In this document: piece after piece, positions 1-7,165 of the stretch
How positions within the stretch are numbered: position 1 is the first letter of the stretch
Layout of the letters: every line of letters begins with the position of its first letter
Assembly (NCBI GenBank): GCA_029858845.1
Contig: JAOUEG010000058.1
Coordinates: 1 to 9,147 of the forward strand
Reading direction: 5' to 3'
Source of the DNA: Chloroflexota bacterium
GTDB lineage: Bacteria; Chloroflexota; Limnocylindria; Limnocylindrales; CSP1-4
Length of the DNA: 9,147 nt
Made by a program: the position numbers and the translations under genes
The notes under the pieces: generated by a model
Databases searched by the model: none
Told to the model about the DNA's origin: nothing
Seen by the model: the letters and a program-made list of their open reading frames with translations, nothing else

Positions 1-216
1 GACGACGCGCTGGCGATCCTCGCGGCGCGGCGGGCCGCCTACCCGGCCGATCGCCGCGTGAGGGCCGGGATCGTCCTCGAGAACGACGCCGGCGCAGCGG
101 CGTTGGAGGAGGCAGGATGGACGGAGGCCTGGCGGGCACCGCGCCTGATCCGGGGGGAGCCGATCACCTGGCGGCCCACCGGCATCTGGGGGCAGTTCAA
201 CCACGCGGTCGGCTAG
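1..216 (+). CDS. GNAT family N-acetyltransferase, C-terminal part (5' end outside window)
   Basis: An open frame runs from the first base to a TAG at 214-216 and gives 71 residues with no start inside the window, so the N-terminal part lies to the left. The visible part carries a GNAT-like helix-strand pattern: a PADRRVRAGIVLENDAGAAA stretch (residues 15-34, where the asparagine-x-A-A-A-x-x-L-E-x-x-G-W pattern is typical of the acetyl-CoA side of GNAT folds), then GW at 39-40, and an RLIRGEPITWRPTGIWGQF tail (residues 48-66). This tail closely resembles the C-terminal second domain of YitH/YitI-type GNAT proteins, which usually end in an RGE-x-x-x-W/H-x-P motif followed by an aromatic-rich end. 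Such enzymes transfer an acetyl group from acetyl-CoA to an amine; the substrate cannot be read here. It converges on ligA across 113 bp. Family assignment is from pattern recognition, without a search. Confidence 0.72.
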   Translation, partial: DDALAILAARRAAYPADRRVRAGIVLENDAGAAALEEAGWTEAWRAPRLIRGEPITWRPTGIWGQFNHAVG

Positions 217-260
217 ACGGCCGTTGGGAGTACCAGCGCGCCGTCGATCGGCTGGATGCC

Positions 261-330
261 GTCGGAGGATGATCCGACAAGGACCGGTCTGTCCGGAGCC
301 GGTGATCGGACGTCGCCGCGCCCTGGCGAC
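261..330. terminator. Inverted-repeat cluster in convergent gap, possible bidirectional terminator
   Basis: Seen directly: GTCGGA (261-266) pairs with TCCGAC (273-278) over a 6-nt loop; ACCGG (283-287) pairs with CCGGT (299-303); GTCGCC (312-317) pairs with GGCGAC (325-330) over a 7-nt loop. TCCGA at 273-277 can instead pair with TCGGA at 306-310, nesting around the 283-303 stem, so two alternative folds compete. The last hairpin overlaps the ligA stop codon (330-332). The genes on both sides converge here, which is where a two-way terminator is expected. No T-run follows any stem on either strand, so a classical intrinsic terminator is not shown; the role is inferred. Confidence 0.4.
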
Positions 331-2507
331 TAATCGGACCCCTTCGCGAGCAGGCGCCGAAACCCCTCCTCGTCGACGACGGCGATGCCGAGTTCCTGCG
401 CCTTGGCAAGCTTGGACCCGGCGTTCTCCCCGGCGACCAGGTAGTCGGTCTTCTTCGAGACACTGCCGACCGGCTTGCCGCCGGCAGCGCGAACGGCCTC
501 CTCCGCTTCCTGGCGACTGAAACCCCCGAGCGTGCCGGTGACGACGATGGTCTTGCCGACGAGTGGTCCCTCCGCGACGTCGACCCCCGGCGGCGGGACG
601 CTGGGCCGCTCGGGCACGACGCCGGCCTCGACCAGCTCGGTCATCGCCGCAGCCGTCGCCGGCTCGGAGAAATACCGGGCGATGGCGGCCGCCACGAGGG
701 GCCCGATCCCCTCCACCTCGGTCAAGGCATCGGGCTGCTCGGTCGCGACGCGGCGCAGCTCGGCATCCACCGCGGCGAACCAGGCATCCGGGATCATGTC
801 CGCATGCGGCGGCGGGTAGTCGTCCGGGCGGACGCGCGTCGCGAGCCAGCGGGCGAGGTCGATCGCCGTCGATTCGCCGACCTGGGGGATGCCGAGGCCG
901 AACAGGACGCGGGCCAGCGGACGACCCACCCGGGCGCGCCCGATGCTCCGAAGAAGGTTCTCGGCACTCTTGCGGGCGAACCGATCGAGGGATTCGAGTT
1001 GCTCGACCGTCAAGCGGAAGAAGTCCGCCCGGCTGTGGATGAGCCCGCGTTCCAGGAGCTGGCTCAGGACGACCCAACCGGCTCCCTCGATGTCCATCCC
1101 GCCTCGGCCGACGAAGTGCGCGTATTCCTGGGCTAGCCTCGCAGGGCAGGCACCATTGGGGCAGTAGATCCGGACGGCGCCCTCGTCCCGAACGACGGAC
1201 GTCCCGCAGACGGGACAGGCGGCCGGCATCTCGAAGACCCGTTCCGACCCGTCGCGACGGTCCACGACCGGTCGGACGACTTCCGGGATGACGTCGCCGG
1301 CCTTCTGGATGACGACCCGGTCGCCGATCCGGATGTCCTTGCGGCCCACCTCGTCCAGGTTGTGGAGCGTCGCGCGGGCAACGGTCGAGCCGGCCACCTT
1401 GACCGGGGTGAGATGGGCGACCGGGGTCAACGTCCCCGTGCGGCCCACATACGGGACGATGTCCTCGACCATGGTCTCCACCTGTTCCGGTGGGTACTTG
1501 TAGGCGATCGCCCAGCGCGGCGCCCGGCTGACCATGCCGAGCCGATCCTGCTGGTCGTAGCGGTCCACCTTGACCACGACCCCGTCCGTCTCGTACGCCA
1601 GCGCGTGTCGCGCCTCCCGCCAGCGTTCGGCGAAGGCGATCACGCCCTCGATGTCCAGCCCGCCAGCGTGATCCGGATTGACCGGCAGACCGAGGGACAC
1701 GAGCCGCGCCAGGGCGGCCGACTGGGTCGCGATCGCCGGCGCCCCGTCCTCGATGAGCTGGTAGGTCCAGGCGGACAGGAGGCGGGACGCCGTCACGGCC
1801 GGATCCTTCTGCCGGAGCGATCCGGCACCGGAGTTCCGTGGGTTGGCGTACAGCGGGAGCCCGGACTCGGCACGCTCGGCATTGATCCGCGCGAACTCCG
1901 ACTTGGGCATGTAGACCTCGCCGCGGACATCCGCGGTGACGGCCTCTTCCAGTCGATCCGGGATCGCGCCGACCGTGCGCAGGTTGGCCGTCACGTCCTC
2001 GCCCGTCGTGCCGTCGCCGCGGGTCGCGCCCTGGACGAAGCGCCCGCGCTCGAAGCGCAGGGTCACCGCCAAGCCATCGATCTTGAGCTCGGCGACATAG
2101 CGGAGCTCGTCGGCCGGCTCGGGGGCCGCCGGAAGGCCGAGGCCACGCCGGACGCGGGCATCGAACGCCCGCAGCTCCTCGTGGCTGAACGCATTGGAGA
2201 GGCTGAGCATCGGTCGCCTGTGGCGAACCTCGCTGAAGACCTCGCCGGCAGGCGCTCCACCGACTCGCTGGGTCGGCGACTCTGCCGTGACGAGCTGGGG
2301 GTGCGCCGTCTCGAGCGCCACCAGTTCACGGAACAGCCGGTCGTACTCCGCGTCGCTGATCTCGGGCGCGTCCTCCTCGTAGTACCGCCGATTCGCTCGC
2401 TCAACCTCGACCGCGAGGTCGGCGTGACGGGCGGCCGCGGTCGCCGCATCCATGGCGGCCGCCTCGGCCACGAGGGCGGGATCGACCGGGGGCAGATCGG
2501 GAGGCAT
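330..2507 (-). CDS. ligA: NAD-dependent DNA ligase LigA
   Basis: Seals 3'-OH/5'-phosphate nicks in duplex DNA with NAD+ as adenylate donor; essential for joining Okazaki fragments and for repair in most bacteria. All LigA domains are visible in the 725 residues: the NAD-binding Ia region with RYYEEDAPEISDAEYDRLF (41-59); the PMLSLSNAF motif (99-107); the nucleotidyltransferase core with the KIDG motif, adenylated lysine K142; the TRGDG and NPRNSGAGS motifs (162-166, 222-230); the OB fold; a four-cysteine zinc finger C431, C434, C449, C454; helix-hairpin-helix repeats (about 505-615); and a C-terminal BRCT domain (about 647-720) with SVSKKTDYLVAGENAGSKL. It is longer than the usual ~670 residues because of an N-terminal extension of about 20 residues and an extra ~30 residues inside the helix-hairpin-helix region (about 557-588). 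Start is ATG 2505-2507. No good Shine-Dalgarno precedes it, but a TACCCT box lies 8 nt upstream. M19 is an alternative start. Confidence 0.97.
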   Translation of the reverse strand: MPPDLPPVDPALVAEAAAMDAATAAARHADLAVEVERANRRYYEEDAPEISDAEYDRLFRELVALETAHPQLVTAESPTQRVGGAPAGEVFSEVRHRRPMLSLSNAFSHEELRAFDARVRRGLGLPAAPEPADELRYVAELKIDGLAVTLRFERGRFVQGATRGDGTTGEDVTANLRTVGAIPDRLEEAVTADVRGEVYMPKSEFARINAERAESGLPLYANPRNSGAGSLRQKDPAVTASRLLSAWTYQLIEDGAPAIATQSAALARLVSLGLPVNPDHAGGLDIEGVIAFAERWREARHALAYETDGVVVKVDRYDQQDRLGMVSRAPRWAIAYKYPPEQVETMVEDIVPYVGRTGTLTPVAHLTPVKVAGSTVARATLHNLDEVGRKDIRIGDRVVIQKAGDVIPEVVRPVVDRRDGSERVFEMPAACPVCGTSVVRDEGAVRIYCPNGACPARLAQEYAHFVGRGGMDIEGAGWVVLSQLLERGLIHSRADFFRLTVEQLESLDRFARKSAENLLRSIGRARVGRPLARVLFGLGIPQVGESTAIDLARWLATRVRPDDYPPPHADMIPDAWFAAVDAELRRVATEQPDALTEVEGIGPLVAAAIARYFSEPATAAAMTELVEAGVVPERPSVPPPGVDVAEGPLVGKTIVVTGTLGGFSRQEAEEAVRAAGGKPVGSVSKKTDYLVAGENAGSKLAKAQELGIAVVDEEGFRRLLAKGSD

Positions 2508-2515
2508 CGCCCCCG

Positions 2516-2521
2516 AGGGTA
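2516..2521 (-). promoter_or_regulatory. Candidate -10 box (TACCCT) for leaderless ligA mRNA
   Basis: On the minus strand TACCCT is followed by 8 nt and then the ligA ATG. The spacing would place transcription start at or next to the A of the start codon. No convincing -35 is seen 16-18 nt upstream (ATGCGC at 17 nt). The five-G run between box and ATG is too close to the ATG to act as a Shine-Dalgarno sequence. The same hexamer precedes the ankyrin gene start. Inferred promoter. Confidence 0.38.
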
Positions 2522-2555
2522 CCGAACGCGCGGGTGGCGCGCATCCGGCCTGCGG

Positions 2556-2591
2556 CGATCGCGTCGGGCGGCCATCAGCCCCTCGCGATCG
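2556..2591. repeat. Hairpin between the oxidase gene and ligA
   Basis: CGATCGCG (2556-2563) and CGCGATCG (2584-2591) form a perfect 8-bp stem. After a 2x2 mismatch, GGGC (2566-2569) and GCCC (2578-2581) continue it for 4 bp around an 8-nt loop. It lies 42 nt past the oxidase stop codon and about 50 nt before the ligA start, so it could end oxidase transcription or act on ligA as an operator. No T-run follows it. The arms contain the self-complementary CGATCG, which raises the chance of coincidence. Confidence 0.45.
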
Positions 2592-2633
2592 AAGATCCGC
2601 CGGTCCTGGCCGAACCCGTCGAAACCCGATCCG

Positions 2634-3722
2634 TCAGGACACGTGCCCGCGGGTCAGGTCGGCGGGGGTCCGCGCACCCAGCAGCGCCAGGGCGATCTCG
2701 AACTCCTCGCGGAGGATGGCAAGGGCCCGCTCCACGCCAGCCTGCCCGCCGGCGGCCAGAGCCCAGAAGATGGGCCTGCCGATGAGCACGCCCCGCGCAC
2801 CGAGGGCGAGCGCGATGGCGACATCCAGACCGCGCCGCACGCCGCCGTCGACCCAGACTTCCGCCCGGCCGGCGACCGCATCGACGACCGCCTCGAGCGC
2901 ATCGATGGGTGCCGACGTCCGGTCGAGCTGGCGAGCCCCATGATTGCTGACGACGACGCCGTCGACGCCATGGTCCACGGCAAGCACCGCGTCCTCGGCG
3001 GTCATGATCCCCTTCAACACCAGCGGCAGGGTCGACCAGGATCGGATCACGGCGAGGTCGGCCCAGGTGAGCCTCGTGAGCAACTGCTCTTCCAGCCGAG
3101 CGAAGCCCGGCGCATGGAGCCCCGCGGCGTGCGTGGGTGGAACCGTCCCGTCATCGGCGAAGTTCCCGTGTGGGCCGCGCAGGTCGAAGCCCGACCGCCG
3201 GTCGCGTTGCCGATAGCCGAGGCGGGGCAGGTCCACGGTGAGGACGATGGCCGCGTAACCTGCCGCCGCTGCCCGCTCCACGAGCGATCGAGTGCGAGTG
3301 GGGTCCGCCTGGGTATACAACTGGAACCAGGCGGTCCCGGAGGGTATCGCGTCGGCGACCTCCTCGATCGACCGGGTGGACATGGTCGACAGGGTGAATG
3401 GCACGCCTGCCGCCGCCGCCGCACGGGCCGTCGCCAGCTCCGCGTCGGGGTGCGCCAGCCCGTGGGCAGCCATCGGGGCGATCGCCACGGGCATCGCCAC
3501 GGGCCGTCCGAGGAGGGTCGTGGATGGATCCACGGATCCGACGTCGACGAGCACGCGGGGCCACAGCCGGCGGCGCGGCCAGGCCGCTTCATTCTCCCCA
3601 AGGGAGACTTCATCCCAGGCACCACCGGCCACGTAGTCGAATGCGGCCGGGTCCATCACGGCGCGGGCGAGCGGCTCGAAGGCTGCGAGGGCGATCAGTG
3701 CGTCAAGGTCGGTCTCCACCAC
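2634..3722 (-). CDS. FMN-dependent 2-hydroxy-acid oxidase/dehydrogenase
   Basis: Oxidises an L-2-hydroxy acid (lactate, glycolate or similar) to the 2-keto acid using FMN in a TIM barrel. Oxidase-type members pass electrons to O2 and make H2O2; dehydrogenase types use quinone or cytochrome, and the sequence does not decide between them. At 362 residues it matches glycolate oxidase (~369). Equivalents of the glycolate oxidase active-site residues are all present: Y30, S112, Q134, Y136, T162, R171, FMN-contacting K237, catalytic base H261 and substrate-binding R264 in SNHGARQLD (259-267), then DGGVRRG (292-298) and the FMN-phosphate GR pair (315-316). No signal peptide or membrane segment, so cytosolic or peripheral. 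Start is GTG 3720-3722; a GGGAGGG run lies about 19 nt upstream, rather far for a ribosome site. It is divergent to the ankyrin gene (29-bp gap) and upstream of ligA on the same strand. Exact substrate unknown. Confidence 0.93.
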   Translation of the reverse strand: MVETDLDALIALAAFEPLARAVMDPAAFDYVAGGAWDEVSLGENEAAWPRRRLWPRVLVDVGSVDPSTTLLGRPVAMPVAIAPMAAHGLAHPDAELATARAAAAAGVPFTLSTMSTRSIEEVADAIPSGTAWFQLYTQADPTRTRSLVERAAAAGYAAIVLTVDLPRLGYRQRDRRSGFDLRGPHGNFADDGTVPPTHAAGLHAPGFARLEEQLLTRLTWADLAVIRSWSTLPLVLKGIMTAEDAVLAVDHGVDGVVVSNHGARQLDRTSAPIDALEAVVDAVAGRAEVWVDGGVRRGLDVAIALALGARGVLIGRPIFWALAAGGQAGVERALAILREEFEIALALLGARTPADLTRGHVS

Positions 3723-3739
3723 GCCATCGTAGCGTCCGG

Positions 3740-3745
3740 TACCCT
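3740..3745 (+). promoter_or_regulatory. Candidate -10 box (TACCCT) for leaderless ankyrin-protein mRNA
   Basis: TACCCT is followed by six bases (CCCAAG) and then the ATG at 3752. No Shine-Dalgarno sequence is present; the bases before the ATG are C-rich (CCCTCCC). A second TAnnnT hexamer, TAGCGT, lies at 3730-3735. No good -35 is visible. The whole 29-bp gap must serve both divergent genes, so any promoter for this gene overlaps the start region of the oxidase gene. Inferred. Confidence 0.38.
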
Positions 3746-3751
3746 CCCAAG

Positions 3752-4363
3752 ATGGACAGGCAGGGCGCCGACGATCGTCTGCTGGCCGCCGCGGCGGCCG
3801 GGAACCCGGCGGCCATCGCCGAGGCCATCGCCGATGGCGCGGACGTGGATGCCAGCGATCCGCAGGGCCGCAGCGCCGTATTGATCGCGACGCAGGCCCG
3901 CTCGGTAGACGCCGTCGCGGCGCTCCTGGCGGCCGGCGCGGATGTGGACCGCCAGGACGACGACCGGGCCAACCCGTTCCTGGTCGCCGGGGCCGAGGGT
4001 CTGCTCGAGATCCTGCGGCTCGTCAACGACGCCGGCGCCGACCCGGCGATCACCAACCGCTTCGGGGGTGTCGCGCTCATCCCCGCCGCCGAGCGCGGCC
4101 ATGTGGACGTCGTCCGCTATCTCCTGACCGAGACCATCGTGAACGTGAACCACGTCAACCGGCTCGGCTGGACGGCCCTGCTCGAGGCGATCCTCCTGTC
4201 CGATGGCGGTCCGCGTCATCAGGCGATCGTCCGGCTCCTGATCGACCACGGCGCGGACGTGGACCTGGCCGACGGCGACGGCGTCAGACCGCTCGCTCAC
4301 GCCCGTCGGCGAGGCCAGACCGAGATGGCGGCGCTCCTGGAGTCGGCCGGGGCTCGAGCCTGA
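3752..4363 (+). CDS. Ankyrin-repeat protein
   Basis: 203 residues built almost entirely of ankyrin units, about six in number: helix pairs ending in ADGADVDASD (27-36), AAGADVDRQD (60-69), DAGADPAITN (93-102), a divergent unit at 103-136 with VNVNHVN, DHGADVDLAD (165-174) and a C-terminal cap ending near 200. The middle, with NPFLVAGAEG (74-83), RFGGVALIPAAERGHVDVV (103-121), LGWTALLEAILLSDGGPRHQ (138-157), matches my memory of a widespread bacterial ankyrin family of unknown function. Ankyrin repeats bind protein partners; no catalytic motif is visible. No signal peptide, so probably cytosolic. The frame stays open upstream to 3398, but that part is antisense to the oxidase gene; ATG 3752 is chosen because the ankyrin fold begins there. 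Divergent from the FMN oxidase and convergent with pcrA. The family call is firm, the role is not. Confidence 0.9.
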   Translation: MDRQGADDRLLAAAAAGNPAAIAEAIADGADVDASDPQGRSAVLIATQARSVDAVAALLAAGADVDRQDDDRANPFLVAGAEGLLEILRLVNDAGADPAITNRFGGVALIPAAERGHVDVVRYLLTETIVNVNHVNRLGWTALLEAILLSDGGPRHQAIVRLLIDHGADVDLADGDGVRPLAHARRRGQTEMAALLESAGARA

Positions 4364-4455
4364 GGTCAACGACCCGGGGCCGGACGCTGGACACTCCCAG
4401 GCGGGCGCCAGAGCTGCGGGTCACGCCGGCACCGCGCGCACCGGAGCTCGGCGGC
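4364..4455. other. Convergent gap between ankyrin gene and pcrA, weak hairpins only
   Basis: This 92-bp stretch separates two converging genes. I find only modest foldback: GAGCT (4411-4415) with AGCTC (4445-4449), extended by GGT (4419-4421) with ACC (4440-4442) across an internal loop; and CTGG (4387-4390) with CCAG (4397-4400). There is no T-run and no start-codon-led reading frame worth calling. It may terminate transcription in both directions but the sequence does not show it clearly. Confidence 0.3.
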
Positions 4456-7134
4456 CTAGCCGATGATCTCGAGGTTGGCCAGGCTGGCAAGCATGGTCTT
4501 GCGCCCGATCGACGGGTCGCGGAAGGCGACGGTGATCTCCTCGTCGCTGCGGGTCAGCTTCGACGTGACCACGATCCCATCGCCCCAGCGGCCGTGCCGG
4601 ACGCGATCCCCGTCACGGAACTGGCGCTCGCCGGGGATGACCGGACGTGTCGGGCGTGCTGCCGCGGGGACCGGGGATCCATCGGCGGACCCGGCGTTCA
4701 GGCTCCCGGATGAGGCCCCCGCGGCGAATGCGGCACGCTTGGCGGCGAGGTCCCGAGCGGGCTTGAAGGCCTCGCCCGGGCGCGGAGCACCCGGCTGTCC
4801 GCTCCCCTGCCGGAAGGCCGCACCACCCCCGCCCCGCACCGGCGTGCCGAAGCGGCTGGTGCGTCGCGCCCCGAACACGAGATCCAGGTCCAGGTCCCGA
4901 TCGGGCTCGTCAAGTCCGCCCAGTCGGGGCCCGACCATGAGCTCCGCCGGGATCTCCAACAGGAATCGTGAAGGTACGGCGGCCTGGCCCATCCCCCAGG
5001 TCGCCCGCCGCCAGGCATGCGACAGGAAGAGCCGCCGCTTGGCCCGCGTGATGCCGACATAGGCGAGGCGCCGCTCCTCTTCCAGCTGCCGCTCGTCGTC
5101 CAGCGCCCGGCTGTGGGGGAACAGGCCCTCCTCCAACCCCGCGATGAACACGACCGGGAACTCGAGGCCCTTGGCTGCATGGAGCGTGATCAGGGTGACC
5201 GCATCGGCATCGCCCTCGTAGGAATCCTGGTCGGCGACCAGCGCCGTCTCCTCCAGCAGGCGATCCAGCGCATCCTCGGGCTCCAGGTCGTCATAGCGCG
5301 TCGTCACGGACCGCAGCTCGAGCAGGTTGGCCCAGCGCTCCTCGCCCTCCTCCGACCCATCGGCCAGCATGGCCCGGTAGCCGGAGCTCTCCAGGACCTC
5401 GTCGAGCAACTCGGGCAGCGGCAGGACGCCGATCCGATCGCGCATCCGCCGGACGAATGCGGCGAAATCCGCCAGTGCGCCTCGCGTGCGCGGCGCGATG
5501 CCAGCAAGCTCACCGCGGGCAGCCCGTTCGATGGCGCTCCAAGTGTCGGACGGCTCGCCACTCGCGGGATCTGCGGCAGCCGCCGCGCGCAGCACCTCGA
5601 CCGTCTTGTCGCCGATCGACCGCGCCGGCACGTTGATGATCCGCTCGAAGCTGACGCTGTCCGTATCGCTGCGCAGGATCCGGAGGTAGGCCAGGGCGTC
5701 CTTCACCTCGCGCCGACTGTAGAACCGCGTCCCGCCGACGAGCTGGTATCGGATCCCGTAGCGCAGGAACGATTCCTCGATGGCACGGGACTGGGCGTTC
5801 ATCCGGTACATGACCGCGATCTCGCGGGCGCGGAACCGCGTGTCCGCGTCGTCGTCGTCGGCCCGCCGCGTGAGCGCGGTCCCGCGGCCGCCCACGAGGC
5901 TCTCGACCTGGCGGGCGATCCACTCCGCTTCCTCTTCCTCGTTGTAGGCCTCGAAACGATGGATCTTCGTCCCGCCGTCCAGGTCGGTCCAGAGTTTCTT
6001 GTCCTTGCGCGCCGAATTGCGGGAGACCACGGCGTGCGCGGCATCGAGGATGAGCTGGGTCGAGCGGTAGTTGCGTTCCAGCTTGACGACGGCGGTCTGC
6101 GGCCAATCGCGCTCGAAGTCGAGGATGTTGCGGAGGTCGGCGCCCCGCCATGAGTAGATGGACTGGTCGTCGTCGCCGACGACGCAGAGGTTGTGGTGGT
6201 TCTCGGCGAGCGCCCGGACCCACAGGTACTGCGCCCGGTTGGTGTCCTGGTATTCGTCGACGTGGACGTAGCGCCAGCGTTCCTGATACTTGGCGAGCAC
6301 GCCGGGCGCCTCCTGGAAGAGGCGGACGGCTTCCAGGAGGAGATCGTCGAAATCGAGCGCGGCCACGCGGCCGAGGCGCTCCTGGTAGCGGGCGGCAAGG
6401 CGCGCGATGGTCCGTTCACGATGATTGGCCGCGTTCTCGGCGAGGACGGTGGGGTCGAGCATCTCGTTCTTGGCACGCGAGATGGCACCCAGGACGGCGC
6501 TGGGTCGGAATTCACCGGTCAGCGGCAGGTCCTGTTCGCGGAGGATCTGCTTCATCAGCGCCTGCTGGTCGTCCGTGTCGTAGATGACGAAGCGGCGACT
6601 GATCCCGATGGCCTCGCCATCCTGTCGCAGGACGCGGGCGCACAGGGCGTGGAACGTGCCGGCCTGCACGTCGCGACCACCTTCCCCGATGAGGCTGATG
6701 ATCCGCTCCCGCAGCTCGGCGGCAGCCCGGTTCGTGAAGGTCACCGCCAGGATCCGCCATGGAGCGACCCCCTGCACGCCGACGAGGTAGGCGATGCGAT
6801 GGGCCAGGACCCTGGTCTTGCCCGAACCCGCACCAGCCAGGATCAGCAGCGGCCCGTCCGTCGTGGTGACGGCCCTGGCCTGCTCCGGGTTCAGCGAGCG
6901 GATGATCTCGGCCTCGCGAGCCGCCAGGCGCTGTGCGACGACGACGGGATCCGGCGGCGGTGTCGGATCCGCGATCCCGACGGTGGCCTCGCTGGCCTCC
7001 CGGAGCCAGGCCGGCTCCTCCGGCATCTCGTGGGGCGGATCGTCGGTGAGATCGCCGACGGTCGTCCCCACGGCCTGGACGGCGTCATCGGGTCTGGAAG
7101 CGTCGCCTCGGCGACGGGACGTGGGGCTCACCAC
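4456..7134 (-). CDS. pcrA: UvrD/PcrA-type ATP-dependent DNA helicase
   Basis: A superfamily 1A 3'-5' DNA helicase that acts in nucleotide excision and mismatch repair, clearance of RecA filaments and transcription conflicts. The 892 residues contain every SF1 motif: Q-motif LNPEQARAV (81-89), Walker A AGAGSGKT (100-107), VTFTNRAAAEL (131-141), DEYQDT (293-298), GDDDQSIYSWRGAD (320-333), NYRST (355-359), YRMNAQSR (443-450), TLHAAKGLEFPVVF (650-663) and EERRLAYVGITRAKRRL (686-702). After a low-complexity Gly/Ala/Pro linker (about 755-835) comes a Tudor-like C-terminal domain (838-891, VRHGRWGDGIV), the part of PcrA known to contact RNA polymerase. An acidic insert with four Asp lies at 425-432. 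About 78 residues precede the Q-motif, longer than usual. An in-frame TAG at 7141-7143 restricts the start to GTG 7132-7134 or GTG 7129-7131; no Shine-Dalgarno is present. It follows the lipoprotein gene with a 31-bp gap. Confidence 0.96.
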   Translation of the reverse strand: MVSPTSRRRGDASRPDDAVQAVGTTVGDLTDDPPHEMPEEPAWLREASEATVGIADPTPPPDPVVVAQRLAAREAEIIRSLNPEQARAVTTTDGPLLILAGAGSGKTRVLAHRIAYLVGVQGVAPWRILAVTFTNRAAAELRERIISLIGEGGRDVQAGTFHALCARVLRQDGEAIGISRRFVIYDTDDQQALMKQILREQDLPLTGEFRPSAVLGAISRAKNEMLDPTVLAENAANHRERTIARLAARYQERLGRVAALDFDDLLLEAVRLFQEAPGVLAKYQERWRYVHVDEYQDTNRAQYLWVRALAENHHNLCVVGDDDQSIYSWRGADLRNILDFERDWPQTAVVKLERNYRSTQLILDAAHAVVSRNSARKDKKLWTDLDGGTKIHRFEAYNEEEEAEWIARQVESLVGGRGTALTRRADDDDADTRFRAREIAVMYRMNAQSRAIEESFLRYGIRYQLVGGTRFYSRREVKDALAYLRILRSDTDSVSFERIINVPARSIGDKTVEVLRAAAAADPASGEPSDTWSAIERAARGELAGIAPRTRGALADFAAFVRRMRDRIGVLPLPELLDEVLESSGYRAMLADGSEEGEERWANLLELRSVTTRYDDLEPEDALDRLLEETALVADQDSYEGDADAVTLITLHAAKGLEFPVVFIAGLEEGLFPHSRALDDERQLEEERRLAYVGITRAKRRLFLSHAWRRATWGMGQAAVPSRFLLEIPAELMVGPRLGGLDEPDRDLDLDLVFGARRTSRFGTPVRGGGGAAFRQGSGQPGAPRPGEAFKPARDLAAKRAAFAAGASSGSLNAGSADGSPVPAAARPTRPVIPGERQFRDGDRVRHGRWGDGIVVTSKLTRSDEEITVAFRDPSIGRKTMLASLANLEIIG

Positions 7135-7137
7135 CCC

Positions 7138-7143
7138 ATTCTA
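7138..7143 (-). promoter_or_regulatory. Candidate -10 box (TAGAAT) for leaderless pcrA mRNA
   Basis: On the minus strand TAGAAT (5 of 6 match to TATAAT) is followed by GGG, then GTG GTG. The second GTG (7129-7131) is 6 nt from the box, the spacing expected if transcription begins at the start codon. Its TAG is also an in-frame stop, so translation cannot start further upstream. The box sits in the 31-bp gap after the lipoprotein gene, so pcrA may have its own promoter rather than depend on read-through. No clear -35 is seen. Confidence 0.48.
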
Positions 7144-7165
7144 GGTCGGGCGGCGCACTCCAGCC

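Noticed and set aside
2555..2562. GCGATCGC octamer resembling the cyanobacterial HIP1 element
   Set aside because: I noticed only this copy, and it forms part of the local hairpin; CGATCG is common in GC-rich DNA.
2508..2636. Possible small frame in the oxidase-ligA gap continuing into a 2575-start minus frame
   Set aside because: About 24 codons look protein-like in codon choice, but there is no start codon before the ATG at 2575, no ribosome site, and the frame then overlaps ligA out of phase.
3726..3731. TACGAT on the minus strand as a -10 box of the oxidase gene
   Set aside because: Only 3 nt separate it from the GTG start, so transcription would begin inside the coding region.
3398..3751. 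118-residue upstream extension of the ankyrin protein
   Set aside because: It lies antisense to the N-terminal half of the oxidase gene and is Arg/Pro-rich; the ankyrin fold starts right after ATG 3752.
1362..3884. 840-residue open frame on the plus strand across ligA and the oxidase gene
   Set aside because: It is antisense to two well-recognised genes, is rich in Arg/Gly/Asp/His with no domain pattern, and is the long shadow frame expected opposite GC-rich coding sequence.
3695..4369. 224-residue minus-strand frame opposite the ankyrin gene
   Set aside because: The plus frame encodes clear ankyrin repeats; the minus frame has no recognisable content.
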